DNA from: Flavobacterium magnum
Lineage (GTDB): Bacteria > Bacteroidota > Bacteroidia > Flavobacteriales > Flavobacteriaceae
DNA length: 64,000 bases
NCBI RefSeq assembly: GCF_003055625.1
Contig: NZ_CP028811.1
Span: 868,001-932,000, forward strand
Direction of reading: 5' to 3'
Of the stretch, positions 1 through 8,288 are shown in pieces (position 1 is the first letter of the stretch; each line of letters opens with the position of its first letter). Below the pieces are notes generated by a model. The model made no database searches. It saw nothing but the letters and a program-made list of their open reading frames with translations, and was not told where the DNA came from. Both the position numbers and the translations under genes were made by a program.

Positions 1-2454
1 GGTGACGGGTGTTTCTACGTTACTGACCTTGTAAATGATTTTCCAGCTCAGCGGCTCAGCAGCATCAAATTGCAGCTGCTCTAAAGCCGGAATATCTTTG
101 GCAATCATTTCCTCAGCCTGTTTGCCTTCCTGCACATTCGGGTAATTCAGCGCCACATAATTCAGCGCTTTCCTGTATTCTCCGAGACCCTTGAGTTTGC
201 CGACGACTGCTGCCTTGAGCAATTCCATCTTAGGTACAATTTCCTCTCCGGTAAATTGTTCGGTGGCTTTGTCCAATGCATCGAGTGTTTGTATAAACTG
301 GCCGTCTTCGTACATCCTGTAAATGTTCTTATAGGCGAGCTCGGGCGAAAGTGCGGCGCTGTCCGGATCGGTAACGCCATTTTTGAGGATCTGCGCATAA
401 CGCGATTCAGGATACTGGCTGATGATCTTGTTTTTCATCGCTTCTGCCTTTGGCTTGTCGATAATCTCGTAAATCTTAAATAAATGATACATCGATGGCA
501 ACACGAGCCTTTCCTCGGGTTTGTTGAGCAACAGCTGCTCGAGTTTTGAAGCGGCCAACTGGTATTCCTTGAATTTTTCCTTGTAAATGATGCCGAGTTG
601 GTAGTACGCAAAATTGCGTTCCTTTGCCAGGCTGTCCAGCAATTTTTTGTCGTCTGGAAGCTGTTTGAGGTAAAAATCGGCGGTGTATCGTTCGTCAATC
701 TTGTCTTTTTTCGAATTGCCGGAAAGGCTGTCATTGCTGGCTGCCGAGTCACTTTTCTTATCGGCGTCGGATTCCTTTGTCGATGAGATGCGCCAGTTGT
801 CCTTCAACCCGCGGTTGCCCCATTTCTTCCTGAACTCCAGTTTTCCGTACGCTACCGTCGACGGATTGTAAAAATAAAATGCGTCGTTTTTCGCGCCCCC
901 CGATTTGGGCGCCATGTCAGTGCCTGTCTTTGCCGATCCGGCTTTGTCAGATAGCCTGTCGGCACCTGTTTTTCCCTGCATGCCTGCCCCGGGAGCCGTC
1001 GGCATGCCAGGCGATTTGCGGGTCACCGGATCGATGACGTCGTCGTCGCTGTTCACGTTACGGGCCAGTCTTTCCGCCTTTTCCTGTGCGGCTTTCTCCG
1101 CGGCGGCCTTCTCAGCGTCGGATTTTTTCAGTTTGACGATATAATCCTCATAAAAACTTTTACGGTCGGCCGGAGATAACGATACTACATTGAGGATGCT
1201 GTCATGATGCTGCGCAATGCCTTCGTACTTGATCACGTCGGCAAGGTTTTCACGCTTGTTCTTAATGTATCGGTATTCGCGGGTTTTCGGTGTAAGCCGG
1301 GTGAGCGTACTGTCGTAGTACTGTCCCGCCTGCTGGTATTTGGCGTTGTCAAAATAAATCTTGGCCAGATTCCTGTAGTTTGAAGCCATCAGGTATTGGT
1401 CCTGCGACTTGGTCCGCAGCGATTTGTTGTAGTATGCAACGGCTTGTTTCCTGTTCGTTTTCTTATCATAAAACAAGGCCATCTGGTGGTTTAATACGTC
1501 GAGGAACGGCCTGTTCTCGCGGTCGTCCATCAACTTTTTGTACTTCTTAAGGAACGCGATCGTATCGCCTTTGGAAAAGTCAAATTGCGCCGCCTGTCTC
1601 GCATGGGCCTGGATGATGTAACGCCGCGGCGAATTGCGCTTCATATCGATCACGGTTTGGAACGCGGCATAGGCGCTGTCCTTTTCGCCTGCCTCATCAT
1701 ACAGCTGACCGAGGATGAAGGTGTATCGCGCCTTTTCTTCCTTTGAACCGGTCAGTTCGCGCGCATCCTTAAGCCGCGCGCGGGCACTGTCACGTTCTTC
1801 CAGATTGAGGAACGCCTGGGCCAGAGTGGCATTGACATCGGCATATACCTGCTTCTTGAGTTTGGTTTTAAGCTTGATGTCAATCAGTAATTTCTTTAGG
1901 TTTTTCACGGCCAGCGCATCATTGTCCATACGCATATTGGTGCGCTCCCGCCAGATTTTGGCCTCATAAATCTTATCGCTTTCCGGGTATTTGTAAAGGA
2001 TGTAATTAAACGCCTCGAGCGCGGGCACGTAACGCTGGTCGTAATAACGGGCCTTCCCCAACAGCAGGTGCGCTTCGTCCATCTGTGGGTTTTTTTCCTT
2101 TCCTTCGATATTCATCGAGCGCTTCTGTATGGCTTTGGTGGCCTTTTCTTCTGCGCGTGCAAAATTGGCATTGCGGTTTTGGCCCGGGAGGATATTCTCG
2201 GTGGTAACCTGCATGCGCTCTACGGGAAGGATTTGCCAGAAATTGTCGGCATATGTCAGTTTTACGTCTTCAATCCCCTTATCGAGCGCGATATTTCCGT
2301 TGTAAAGTACGTTGTATTCGGTGTTCAGGGCCTGCCAGTTCCGGTTTGCCCATCGGTCCTTTTTGGTGGAACAGGCAAACAATAACAGCAGAAAAAACAG
2401 GGAAAATATATATCGTAAGTGGTTATTCTTCAATTTCAAAACGTTTTTAGGCAT
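1..2454 (-). CDS. sprE: SprE/PorW-like gliding motility and type IX secretion lipoprotein (partial, C-terminus off window)
   Basis: 818 codons are open from the ATG at 2454 to the window edge without a stop, so the C-terminus is missing. The N-terminus is a lipoprotein signal: hydrophobic FSLFFLLLLFAC with the lipid-modified Cys at residue 28. The rest is rich in tetratricopeptide-like helical repeats (for example around AHLLLGKARYYDQRYVPALEAF), with an Ala/Glu/Lys-rich stretch and a Gly/Pro/Ser linker near residues 460-510. The early segment WANRNWQALNTEYNVLYNG and the overall organisation match SprE (F. johnsoniae) and PorW (Porphyromonas), TPR lipoproteins needed for T9SS function and gliding. 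Family function is established knowledge; identity here is by recognition, not alignment. Confidence 0.8.
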   Translation of the reverse strand, partial: MPKNVLKLKNNHLRYIFSLFFLLLLFACSTKKDRWANRNWQALNTEYNVLYNGNIALDKGIEDVKLTYADNFWQILPVERMQVTTENILPGQNRNANFARAEEKATKAIQKRSMNIEGKEKNPQMDEAHLLLGKARYYDQRYVPALEAFNYILYKYPESDKIYEAKIWRERTNMRMDNDALAVKNLKKLLIDIKLKTKLKKQVYADVNATLAQAFLNLEERDSARARLKDARELTGSKEEKARYTFILGQLYDEAGEKDSAYAAFQTVIDMKRNSPRRYIIQAHARQAAQFDFSKGDTIAFLKKYKKLMDDRENRPFLDVLNHQMALFYDKKTNRKQAVAYYNKSLRTKSQDQYLMASNYRNLAKIYFDNAKYQQAGQYYDSTLTRLTPKTREYRYIKNKRENLADVIKYEGIAQHHDSILNVVSLSPADRKSFYEDYIVKLKKSDAEKAAAEKAAQEKAERLARNVNSDDDVIDPVTRKSPGMPTAPGAGMQGKTGADRLSDKAGSAKTGTDMAPKSGGAKNDAFYFYNPSTVAYGKLEFRKKWGNRGLKDNWRISSTKESDADKKSDSAASNDSLSGNSKKDKIDERYTADFYLKQLPDDKKLLDSLAKERNFAYYQLGIIYKEKFKEYQLAASKLEQLLLNKPEERLVLPSMYHLFKIYEIIDKPKAEAMKNKIISQYPESRYAQILKNGVTDPDSAALSPELAYKNIYRMYEDGQFIQTLDALDKATEQFTGEEIVPKMELLKAAVVGKLKGLGEYRKALNYVALNYPNVQEGKQAEEMIAKDIPALEQLQFDAAEPLSWKIIYKVSNVETPVT

Positions 2455-2575
2455 AACTTCCAAAAGCTATTTTTAGTATACAACCGGTAAAAATACGTTT
2501 CTTTTTGATATGAGGAAAAATTTGGGCGGTTTTAATAACTTCCCGAATTAAGACGGGGAGACCTACTGTGAATTT

Positions 2576-3193
2576 TTATGAAGGAAGAAATCTTTTGTTT
2601 TTAAAATCATAGCTATCCGTACTCAGTATGATATATTGGATGCCTTTATTTTTGGATGCGTAATCCCTGATATCTTTAGTGTCCTTAAAGAACAAACGCC
2701 CCATACTGTGATGGTAAAGTAATATGACCGTCTTTTTATCTTTGATGATAAGCGGGTTGTTATCCACTGTGGAAAATTTGTACTTTGATAACAGTTCTTT
2801 AAACTCTCCATCAATATGAAATGGAAATTCATTTTCATTTCTTATTGACTCATAAACCTCTTTACAGCCATATTTTTTATCTTTTGTTTGCTTGAAAAAG
2901 AAAGTCGAGTCTGTAGTGTATGCTGTTCCGAAATAAAAATAGTCTGAATTTCTGTGAAATAACCTCAAAAAATTAACGCGGTAATTTATATTTATGATAG
3001 AATCACTTTCCAAAAAATACACCTTATCTACATCAATATCATGCTGCTTGAAAACATTAAGGTATCGGATTACATTAGTTTCAACTTTCTTATTTGTACC
3101 ATAAATAGAGCTTGCAGGGCTTTTACATGAAAAAATACTGGCTGTAACAAGTACAGCCAGTAGTATTCTTTTACTAAAAAAACGATCAAACAT
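2576..3193 (-). CDS. Hypothetical lipoprotein
   Basis: 205 residues. The N-terminus RILLAVLVTASIFSC is a lipoprotein signal with the putative lipidated Cys at residue 23. I do not recognise the mature domain; it is rich in Tyr, Phe, Lys and Asp, consistent with a periplasmic or outer-membrane-anchored soluble protein. It starts 2 bases after the stop of the ABC ATPase gene, so it is probably the last gene of the PadR-controlled operon. The gene is clearly more A+T-rich than its neighbours, which may mean it was added recently. No function is inferred. Confidence 0.75.
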   Translation of the reverse strand: MFDRFFSKRILLAVLVTASIFSCKSPASSIYGTNKKVETNVIRYLNVFKQHDIDVDKVYFLESDSIININYRVNFLRLFHRNSDYFYFGTAYTTDSTFFFKQTKDKKYGCKEVYESIRNENEFPFHIDGEFKELLSKYKFSTVDNNPLIIKDKKTVILLYHHSMGRLFFKDTKDIRDYASKNKGIQYIILSTDSYDFKNKRFLPS

Positions 3194-3195
3194 AT

Positions 3196-3891
3196 TTATA
3201 TCGCGAAAAACGCTTCGAGTTCCTTCAACGTTTCCGCTGACGTGACAATGTCTTTAACTACTTCGCCTTTATTGAGAACCACAATCCGGTCCGAAACCTC
3301 AACGGTATGCATCAGGTCATGGCTCGACACCAGGATGGTGACCCTGGGGTCGTCTGCCAGTTCCTTGATGATTTTCTTGAGCCGGAATTGCGTCGTGGGA
3401 TCCAGGTTGGCAAACGGCTCATCAAGCACGATGATTTCCGGATTTCCAATCAGTGTAGCGATAATCCCGACTTTCTTCTGGTTCCCTTTTGAGAAATCCC
3501 GGATGTATTTCTTGCTTTTCAGGATTTCCCCGTTGAAGAATTCCTCGTGTTTTGCAAGCAGCGCATCTACATCGGCTTTGTTCTGCCCGCGCAATTCCCC
3601 GATGAAATAAAAATACTCCTCCGGCGTCAGGTAGCCGATCAGGAAACTTTCATCGAGGAAAGAGGCCGTGAATGTCTTCCACGTCTCGCTCGCATTGATT
3701 TGTACACCATTGCTGGTAATTTGCCCTGTGGAAGGCTCGATCAGGTCAAGCAACAAACTGAAAAAGGTGGTTTTTCCGGCACCGTTGTTGCCGACCAGCC
3801 CGAAGCTCTCGCCCGGTTTGATCTTAAGATTTTCTATGGTCAGGACACGCTGGCCGTTGTATGATTTCGAAAGGTTGGTAACTTGTATCAT
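3196..3891 (-). CDS. ABC transporter ATP-binding protein
   Basis: 231 residues forming one complete nucleotide-binding domain: Walker A GNNGAGKT at residues 34-41, a signature-like FSKGNQKK at about 133-140, Walker B IIVLDEP at about 153-159, D-loop NLDP and an H-loop SSHDL. It should power the membrane protein encoded immediately upstream (DUF5687, 12-base gap). The ATPase resembles ABC-2-type exporter ATPases such as those for drugs, lipids or bacteriocins. The substrate cannot be read from the sequence. Confidence 0.9.
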   Translation of the reverse strand: MIQVTNLSKSYNGQRVLTIENLKIKPGESFGLVGNNGAGKTTFFSLLLDLIEPSTGQITSNGVQINASETWKTFTASFLDESFLIGYLTPEEYFYFIGELRGQNKADVDALLAKHEEFFNGEILKSKKYIRDFSKGNQKKVGIIATLIGNPEIIVLDEPFANLDPTTQFRLKKIIKELADDPRVTILVSSHDLMHTVEVSDRIVVLNKGEVVKDIVTSAETLKELEAFFAI

Positions 3892-3903
3892 GGTTTGTGT
3901 GTT

Positions 3904-5376
3904 TTAGTTTTTTTGTTTGTAAGCGTCGAGCGTCGCATATTTTTCAGCTTTGTAAATTTTTTCGATCAGGGTAAAGACCTTGTTCCTGAATGCGAATCCA
4001 AGCATCCCGACAGCGGCAACGAGCAGAAGCCCCAGATTCGGGTTGTAGATTTTCGTCCCGATGACGTACAGCAGCATCGGTAAAAGCAGTTTGGGCAGCG
4101 ATATGAGCATCGTTTTAACATTAAAAGCTTTCTTATCGCCAAAGGCGCCACGGCTCGAAGTCAGGTCTACCGGTGTTTTAGTATAAGCGCCGCCAAGCAG
4201 CACCAGGTGTGAATTAAATCCGATGTTGTAGATTGCGCCCACGACAATCATCTGGTATACATGCCATCCGAAGTACACATAAAAGGATGCGAGGATCGTC
4301 GATATCGCCGTAGCAATCACAATGAGCCACCATTTGGCACTCAGATACCCTTTATACGGAATATTCTGTGTCATCATCAGCGGGTAGCAGGCACTGTCCC
4401 AACTTGGCACGAACTGCCCGAAAGTGAACAGGAACCCGCCCGTTACGAAAATACCGGCAAACATATGCATCGCCGGATTGTCGTAGGCTTCGATGCCGCC
4501 GGAGAAAAACAGCAGCCCATAAAAAAGGAACACCACACTCATCACAACGGTGGTTTTCGAACGCTTGTTGCGCTTGATCATCCGGATGTCGTTCTTGAGG
4601 AAAGTCCCGATGGTGCCGAACTGATTGAGCCAGTCGAACTGTTCGGTCTTTGCCACGGCGTGCTTTGCGGCAAGTCCGGCATCGAGGTAGAGGTTCCTGA
4701 GCAGGTATTTATGGGTGACGATATACAGTCCTACCGCTGCGGCCAGCGGGATTACAAACATCCAGACAGTGGTGTACAACCCGCTGAAGAAAACGGAGGT
4801 GTATGCTGTTACATCGAAAAGCCCGTAGTATTGTGACGCACCGAGTGCGGCTACCACCGTGAGAAAAATAACGAAAAGATTGTCTTTGTTATTCAACAGG
4901 ATGTTCAGGAAGTTGTTGCAGTAAAAAAGGCAGATAACCGATAAGTGCCACAGCAATACCCCGCTCACATCGTAGCCCTCGCGCAGCAGCACGACCGTAA
5001 ACGGTACGAACAGGAATGCATGGATCAGGTTGAAGAATGACAGCATCGTCTTCCCTAACGCAAAATTGACGATTACCGGCCTTTTGATCGGCAGCACCAG
5101 CATCGGGCGGATGTTCATTACCGGGATTTTCTGCAGCAGCAGCCGGATGATCAGGTCGATAATAAAATAATAAATAATCATTTTATTGAGGAATTTTAAA
5201 GGGTCAAGCCCTAATTCCTCGCGCACTACATAAAATCCGGCTATCCCGGCCAGCAGGAATACGGTGATCATATACAGTGCCATGAATCCCATGAAAATTT
5301 TCAGGGCGAGGTTTGTCGCAAAGGAGGCCGAACGGGTAAACGACTTCCATTCAAGATACAGGAATTTTCCAATCAT
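3904..5376 (-). CDS. DUF5687 family membrane protein, ABC permease-like
   Basis: 490 residues with about 10-12 hydrophobic segments in two blocks, separated by a cytoplasmic segment with FLKNDIRMIKRNKRSKTT near the middle. Length and pattern fit the Bacteroidota DUF5687 family, usually encoded beside an ABC ATPase and regarded as its permease partner. Here the ATPase gene follows 12 bases downstream. The N-terminus MIGKFLYLEWKSFTRS is typical of ABC-2-type permeases. The coupling to the ATPase is inferred from adjacency. Confidence 0.85.
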   Translation of the reverse strand: MIGKFLYLEWKSFTRSASFATNLALKIFMGFMALYMITVFLLAGIAGFYVVREELGLDPLKFLNKMIIYYFIIDLIIRLLLQKIPVMNIRPMLVLPIKRPVIVNFALGKTMLSFFNLIHAFLFVPFTVVLLREGYDVSGVLLWHLSVICLFYCNNFLNILLNNKDNLFVIFLTVVAALGASQYYGLFDVTAYTSVFFSGLYTTVWMFVIPLAAAVGLYIVTHKYLLRNLYLDAGLAAKHAVAKTEQFDWLNQFGTIGTFLKNDIRMIKRNKRSKTTVVMSVVFLFYGLLFFSGGIEAYDNPAMHMFAGIFVTGGFLFTFGQFVPSWDSACYPLMMTQNIPYKGYLSAKWWLIVIATAISTILASFYVYFGWHVYQMIVVGAIYNIGFNSHLVLLGGAYTKTPVDLTSSRGAFGDKKAFNVKTMLISLPKLLLPMLLYVIGTKIYNPNLGLLLVAAVGMLGFAFRNKVFTLIEKIYKAEKYATLDAYKQKN

Positions 5377-5430
5377 GTTATGTGGTTTTGGTTGTTGCGA
5401 ATGAGTTGCTAAAATAGTAATTTGTTACAC

Positions 5431-6123
5431 TTAAGCAACGGAATATTCGGGATACATTTCGGTCAGGTACCGTTTTGCTTTAAGCGGAATCAACACCGCG
5501 ATGACATACACCAAAATAGAGTACGTGACCATTGCCGTTGCCGCAAACCACAACGCGTTATCGCTTTGCAATGCCGTACTATCATATATCCTGCCGACAA
5601 GCTGCAGCGGGATAATCAGTAATGCCGAAATACTCCCGTAACCATTGATAATCTGCTCAAAAAGCCATCTCTTTTCGGGTGTCGCTTTTTTGCGACTCTT
5701 TATCGCAGACGCAATCATCTTTACATAAAGCACCAGGGTGAGAGCTGACAGCAGTGTGCCAAAAATGATTTCGCTCCACAACAATACTTTCAAGAGGTAG
5801 AAAAGCACCACCACCGCTGAAGCGGACAATACGATTTTTGGAATTCCAAAAAAATTGATGAAATGCTGCCAGACCATCTTATGGTACTTCCGTGTTAATG
5901 CCTTCTGCCTGCTTTCCACTACATCCATAAACCCGAAAATCCCGAATTTTTTGAACTCAGCCTGCAGCGCCTGATCAAAACTAAGGTTCTGGTTTTCAGT
6001 CATCTGTTCTTCTATGGCATTGGCGAGGTGGTCTACAAGTTCAGATTGCACGTCGTAATATTCCACGTAATGTTTTTTGGTGAAATCGTAAAGCTGCTGT
6101 ATTTGCTGGTCGTCTAGCCTCAT
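5431..6123 (-). CDS. Membrane protein with N-terminal HAAS-like helical domain
   Basis: 230 residues. The first ~85 form a helical soluble domain with the pattern YDVQSELVDHLANAIEE, followed by four hydrophobic segments. The SEL-DHL-IEE pattern recalls the PadR-associated alpha-helical signalling (HAAS) domain. It overlaps the upstream related gene by 4 bases (ATGA), so the two are translationally coupled. Both sit in one operon with the PadR regulator and the ABC exporter genes, which suggests a membrane sensor or modulator of that system. The domain assignment is by eye and moderate. Confidence 0.75.
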   Translation of the reverse strand: MRLDDQQIQQLYDFTKKHYVEYYDVQSELVDHLANAIEEQMTENQNLSFDQALQAEFKKFGIFGFMDVVESRQKALTRKYHKMVWQHFINFFGIPKIVLSASAVVVLFYLLKVLLWSEIIFGTLLSALTLVLYVKMIASAIKSRKKATPEKRWLFEQIINGYGSISALLIIPLQLVGRIYDSTALQSDNALWFAATAMVTYSILVYVIAVLIPLKAKRYLTEMYPEYSVA

Positions 6124-6749
6124 TTTGTTATCGATGTTAAATAAATTTTATTGGTGTAAAATTGCCTGAGGTTATCCAGGATGTAGAGTATGTACCCGAT
6201 ACTGACGTAGCTGCACCATGCGATACCCAATGGCATTACCTCAGCCGAAATCAAAGTAAGCAGCAGCGAAATCTGGTATAACGCCGCTGCCAAGAACCCA
6301 TTTCTTTCTATATAGTAAAAGCGTTTCCGCGTAAACATGTATACTATCAATTGTGGTAACAAGATGATCAATAGCCAAATGAGTGGCACGGTATAAGAAT
6401 CAACCGCCATTTGGAAATCATTAGCAGGAATCCGGAAATAAACCATCAGCAGGAAGAAATTCACGAACCCAAAAAAGATCATCCATGGCTTTGTAAGAAA
6501 ACTGAAATAATGCTTCAATAAATCCATGGAAAAACGTTGGCTGCGATTATTCATTTTCATAAGTTCTTTCTTATGCTTCGCCATGTATTCTTTGAATACG
6601 GTAAGGAATTCCCAGCCGGTTTCCGTCATTCCCGCTTCTACCGCCGTAGCGATGTGATCGGTCATTTCAGAGCGTATGTCCGCATAGATTACGTTGGAAT
6701 GCTTCAGATAATTGTCGATAAATTCAATATTTTCAGATGTAAGCGACAT
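6120..6749 (-). CDS. Membrane protein with N-terminal HAAS-like helical domain (paralogue of the next gene)
   Basis: 209 residues. It has the same architecture as the following gene: an N-terminal helical domain (YADIRSEMTDHIATAVEAG at about residues 20-38), then four hydrophobic helices from about residue 85. The two proteins appear paralogous, sharing SE-x-x-DH-x-A in the first domain. Its ATG overlaps the stop of padR at 6749 and its end overlaps the next gene by 4 bases, giving tight coupling of regulator and membrane proteins. Function unknown; a role in signalling to PadR is inferred from context. Confidence 0.75.
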   Translation of the reverse strand: MSLTSENIEFIDNYLKHSNVIYADIRSEMTDHIATAVEAGMTETGWEFLTVFKEYMAKHKKELMKMNNRSQRFSMDLLKHYFSFLTKPWMIFFGFVNFFLLMVYFRIPANDFQMAVDSYTVPLIWLLIILLPQLIVYMFTRKRFYYIERNGFLAAALYQISLLLTLISAEVMPLGIAWCSYVSIGYILYILDNLRQFYTNKIYLTSITK

Positions 6750-7084
6750 CAGAATTCAAGGTTTGGTTTTACTAATGTTTGCATATTCCTAATAAAATCC
6801 TCCAATTCCGACAGGAGATTTTTTGTTTCTGTAACGCCTTTTGAAGTCAGCCGGTAATATTTCCGCTGACGGTTGTCTACTTTCTCAAACTCGACCTCAA
6901 GCAATCCATCCGCTTCGAGCTTATGAAGCGCCGGATATAGTGCCCCTTCTGTAATGTTCAGGTCGCCTTCGGTAATGGCTTTCACTTTCTGTGTGATTTC
7001 ATAACCATACATGCGGCCGTTTTCCTGCAGCAATTTCATGATGATTGTCGTAAGGCTTCCTTTGTATAATTGAGAGTTTTTCAT
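6749..7084 (-). CDS. PadR family transcriptional regulator
   Basis: 111 residues from the ATG at 7084. A longer reading from 7153 exists but would run through the operator-like palindrome, so I prefer 7084. The sequence is a PadR winged helix: SLTTIIMKLLQENGRMYGYEI (first helices), ITEGALYPALHKLEADG (recognition helix region) and KYYRLTSKG (wing). PadR proteins are usually repressors, often autoregulatory, of adjacent membrane or exporter genes. It is the first gene of an operon running to about 2576 that includes two membrane proteins and an ABC exporter. Confidence 0.9.
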   Translation of the reverse strand: MKNSQLYKGSLTTIIMKLLQENGRMYGYEITQKVKAITEGDLNITEGALYPALHKLEADGLLEVEFEKVDNRQRKYYRLTSKGVTETKNLLSELEDFIRNMQTLVKPNLEF

Positions 7085-7120
7085 GATGCAAAATTCGACG
7101 CTAATATACATAAGATTTTT

Positions 7121-7141
7121 ATACATAAGAATTTTATGTAT
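7121..7141. promoter_or_regulatory. Palindromic operator candidate for PadR
   Basis: A perfect inverted repeat with 8-base arms, ATACATAA and TTATGTAT, separated by GAATT. It lies 37 bases upstream of the padR start and between padR and the divergent reductase gene. A direct copy of the left arm (ATACATAAGA) occurs at 7106-7115. PadR operators often contain ATGT and ACAT half-sites, as here. Binding by this PadR is inferred. Confidence 0.55.
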
Positions 7142-7183
7142 TATAAATTTCAAAAGTCACTTTCAGGACGCTCAACGGTTTAG

Positions 7184-7191
7184 TATCTTTG
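7184..7191 (+). promoter_or_regulatory. Flavobacterial -7 promoter box
   Basis: TATCTTTG fits the flavobacterial consensus TANNTTTG and lies 17 bases before the ATG at 7209. No clear TTG is seen at -33. It supports the start at 7209 rather than the upstream in-frame ATG at 7083. Confidence 0.6.
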
Positions 7192-7208
7192 CAAAAAAAG
7201 AAATTTAC

Positions 7209-8261
7209 ATGTCCTCATTTTATAAATTACAGATTAAAGAAGTGAAACGGGAAACTGAAAATGCGGTTTCCGTACTTTTTAATGTTGCCGACGAACTCAG
7301 GCCAAACTACAAATTCACCGCAGGTCAATACATCAACCTGAAGCTGACGCTCGACGGAAATGAAATCCGCCGTGCCTATTCGCTTTGTTCGTCGCCTGAT
7401 AGCGGAGAGCTCCGCATTGCGGTAAAATCTGTAAAAAATGGTACATTTTCCCCTTTTGCAAATTCCACTTTAAAAGCCGGAGACATACTGGAAGTCGGCA
7501 CGCCTGAAGGAAAGTTCACCTTCGAACCGCAACCCGGCAAGCAAAAAAACTATGCAGCCTTTGCAGCCGGAAGCGGCATTACGCCCGTGATGAGTATCCT
7601 TAAATCGGTTTTGATGGGTGAACCCGAAAGCACTTTTGTGCTGGTTTACGGAAACCGCACGCCTGCCGAAACCATCTTCCACCAGGAACTGCACGACCTG
7701 CAATTGCAGTATGTGGGCCGCCTGATGGTACATTATGTGTACAGCCAATCTAAAATTGAAAACGAATTATTCGGGCGCATTGAGAAGTCTACCGTAAATT
7801 TCATCCTGAACAACAAATACAAAAACCTCACCTTTGATAAGTTTTACCTTTGCGGACCGGAAGAAATGATCAACCTGGTGTCAAGTGTGCTCAAGGAACA
7901 CAATGTGCCGGAAAAAGACATTAAGTTCGAGCTGTTTTCAACCGGATTGACAAAAGACAACATCAATGACCCGCTCGAAGGACACACCAAAATCACCGTC
8001 ATGGTGGATGATGAGGAAACCACTTTCGAGATGTCTAAAAAACAGACGCTGCTCGACGCGGCACTCAAGCAGGGACTTGATGCGCCTTACTCCTGCCAGG
8101 GCGGCATCTGCAGCAGCTGTCTGGCAAGAATCACTTCAGGTACCGCAGAAATGAAGAAAAACGCGATCCTGACCGACAGCGAAATTGCCGAAGGCCTGAT
8201 ACTGACCTGCCAGGCACATCCTACTTCTGCCGCGATTTACGTGGATTACGACGACGTGTAA
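7209..8261 (+). CDS. PaaE-like flavin/2Fe-2S oxidoreductase
   Basis: 350 residues from the ATG at 7209. The N-terminal half is a ferredoxin-NADP reductase fold: FAD-binding RAYSLCSS and the NAD(P)-binding region GSGITPVMSILKS. The C-terminus is a plant-type 2Fe-2S ferredoxin with Cys 296, 301, 304 and 334 (CxxxxCxxC-x29-C). This is the layout of PaaE, the reductase of phenylacetyl-CoA epoxidase, and of related class I reductases. No other paa genes are in the window, so the partner oxygenase and true role are open. It should deliver electrons from NAD(P)H to an oxygenase or desaturase in the cytosol. Confidence 0.85.
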   Translation: MSSFYKLQIKEVKRETENAVSVLFNVADELRPNYKFTAGQYINLKLTLDGNEIRRAYSLCSSPDSGELRIAVKSVKNGTFSPFANSTLKAGDILEVGTPEGKFTFEPQPGKQKNYAAFAAGSGITPVMSILKSVLMGEPESTFVLVYGNRTPAETIFHQELHDLQLQYVGRLMVHYVYSQSKIENELFGRIEKSTVNFILNNKYKNLTFDKFYLCGPEEMINLVSSVLKEHNVPEKDIKFELFSTGLTKDNINDPLEGHTKITVMVDDEETTFEMSKKQTLLDAALKQGLDAPYSCQGGICSSCLARITSGTAEMKKNAILTDSEIAEGLILTCQAHPTSAAIYVDYDDV

Positions 8262-8288
8262 TTTAGCCGGCGCTTGGAATGCGCGCAA

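Noticed and set aside
4261..4836. 191-codon plus-strand open frame
   Set aside because: It lies inside the DUF5687 gene on the opposite strand and lacks any domain signature.
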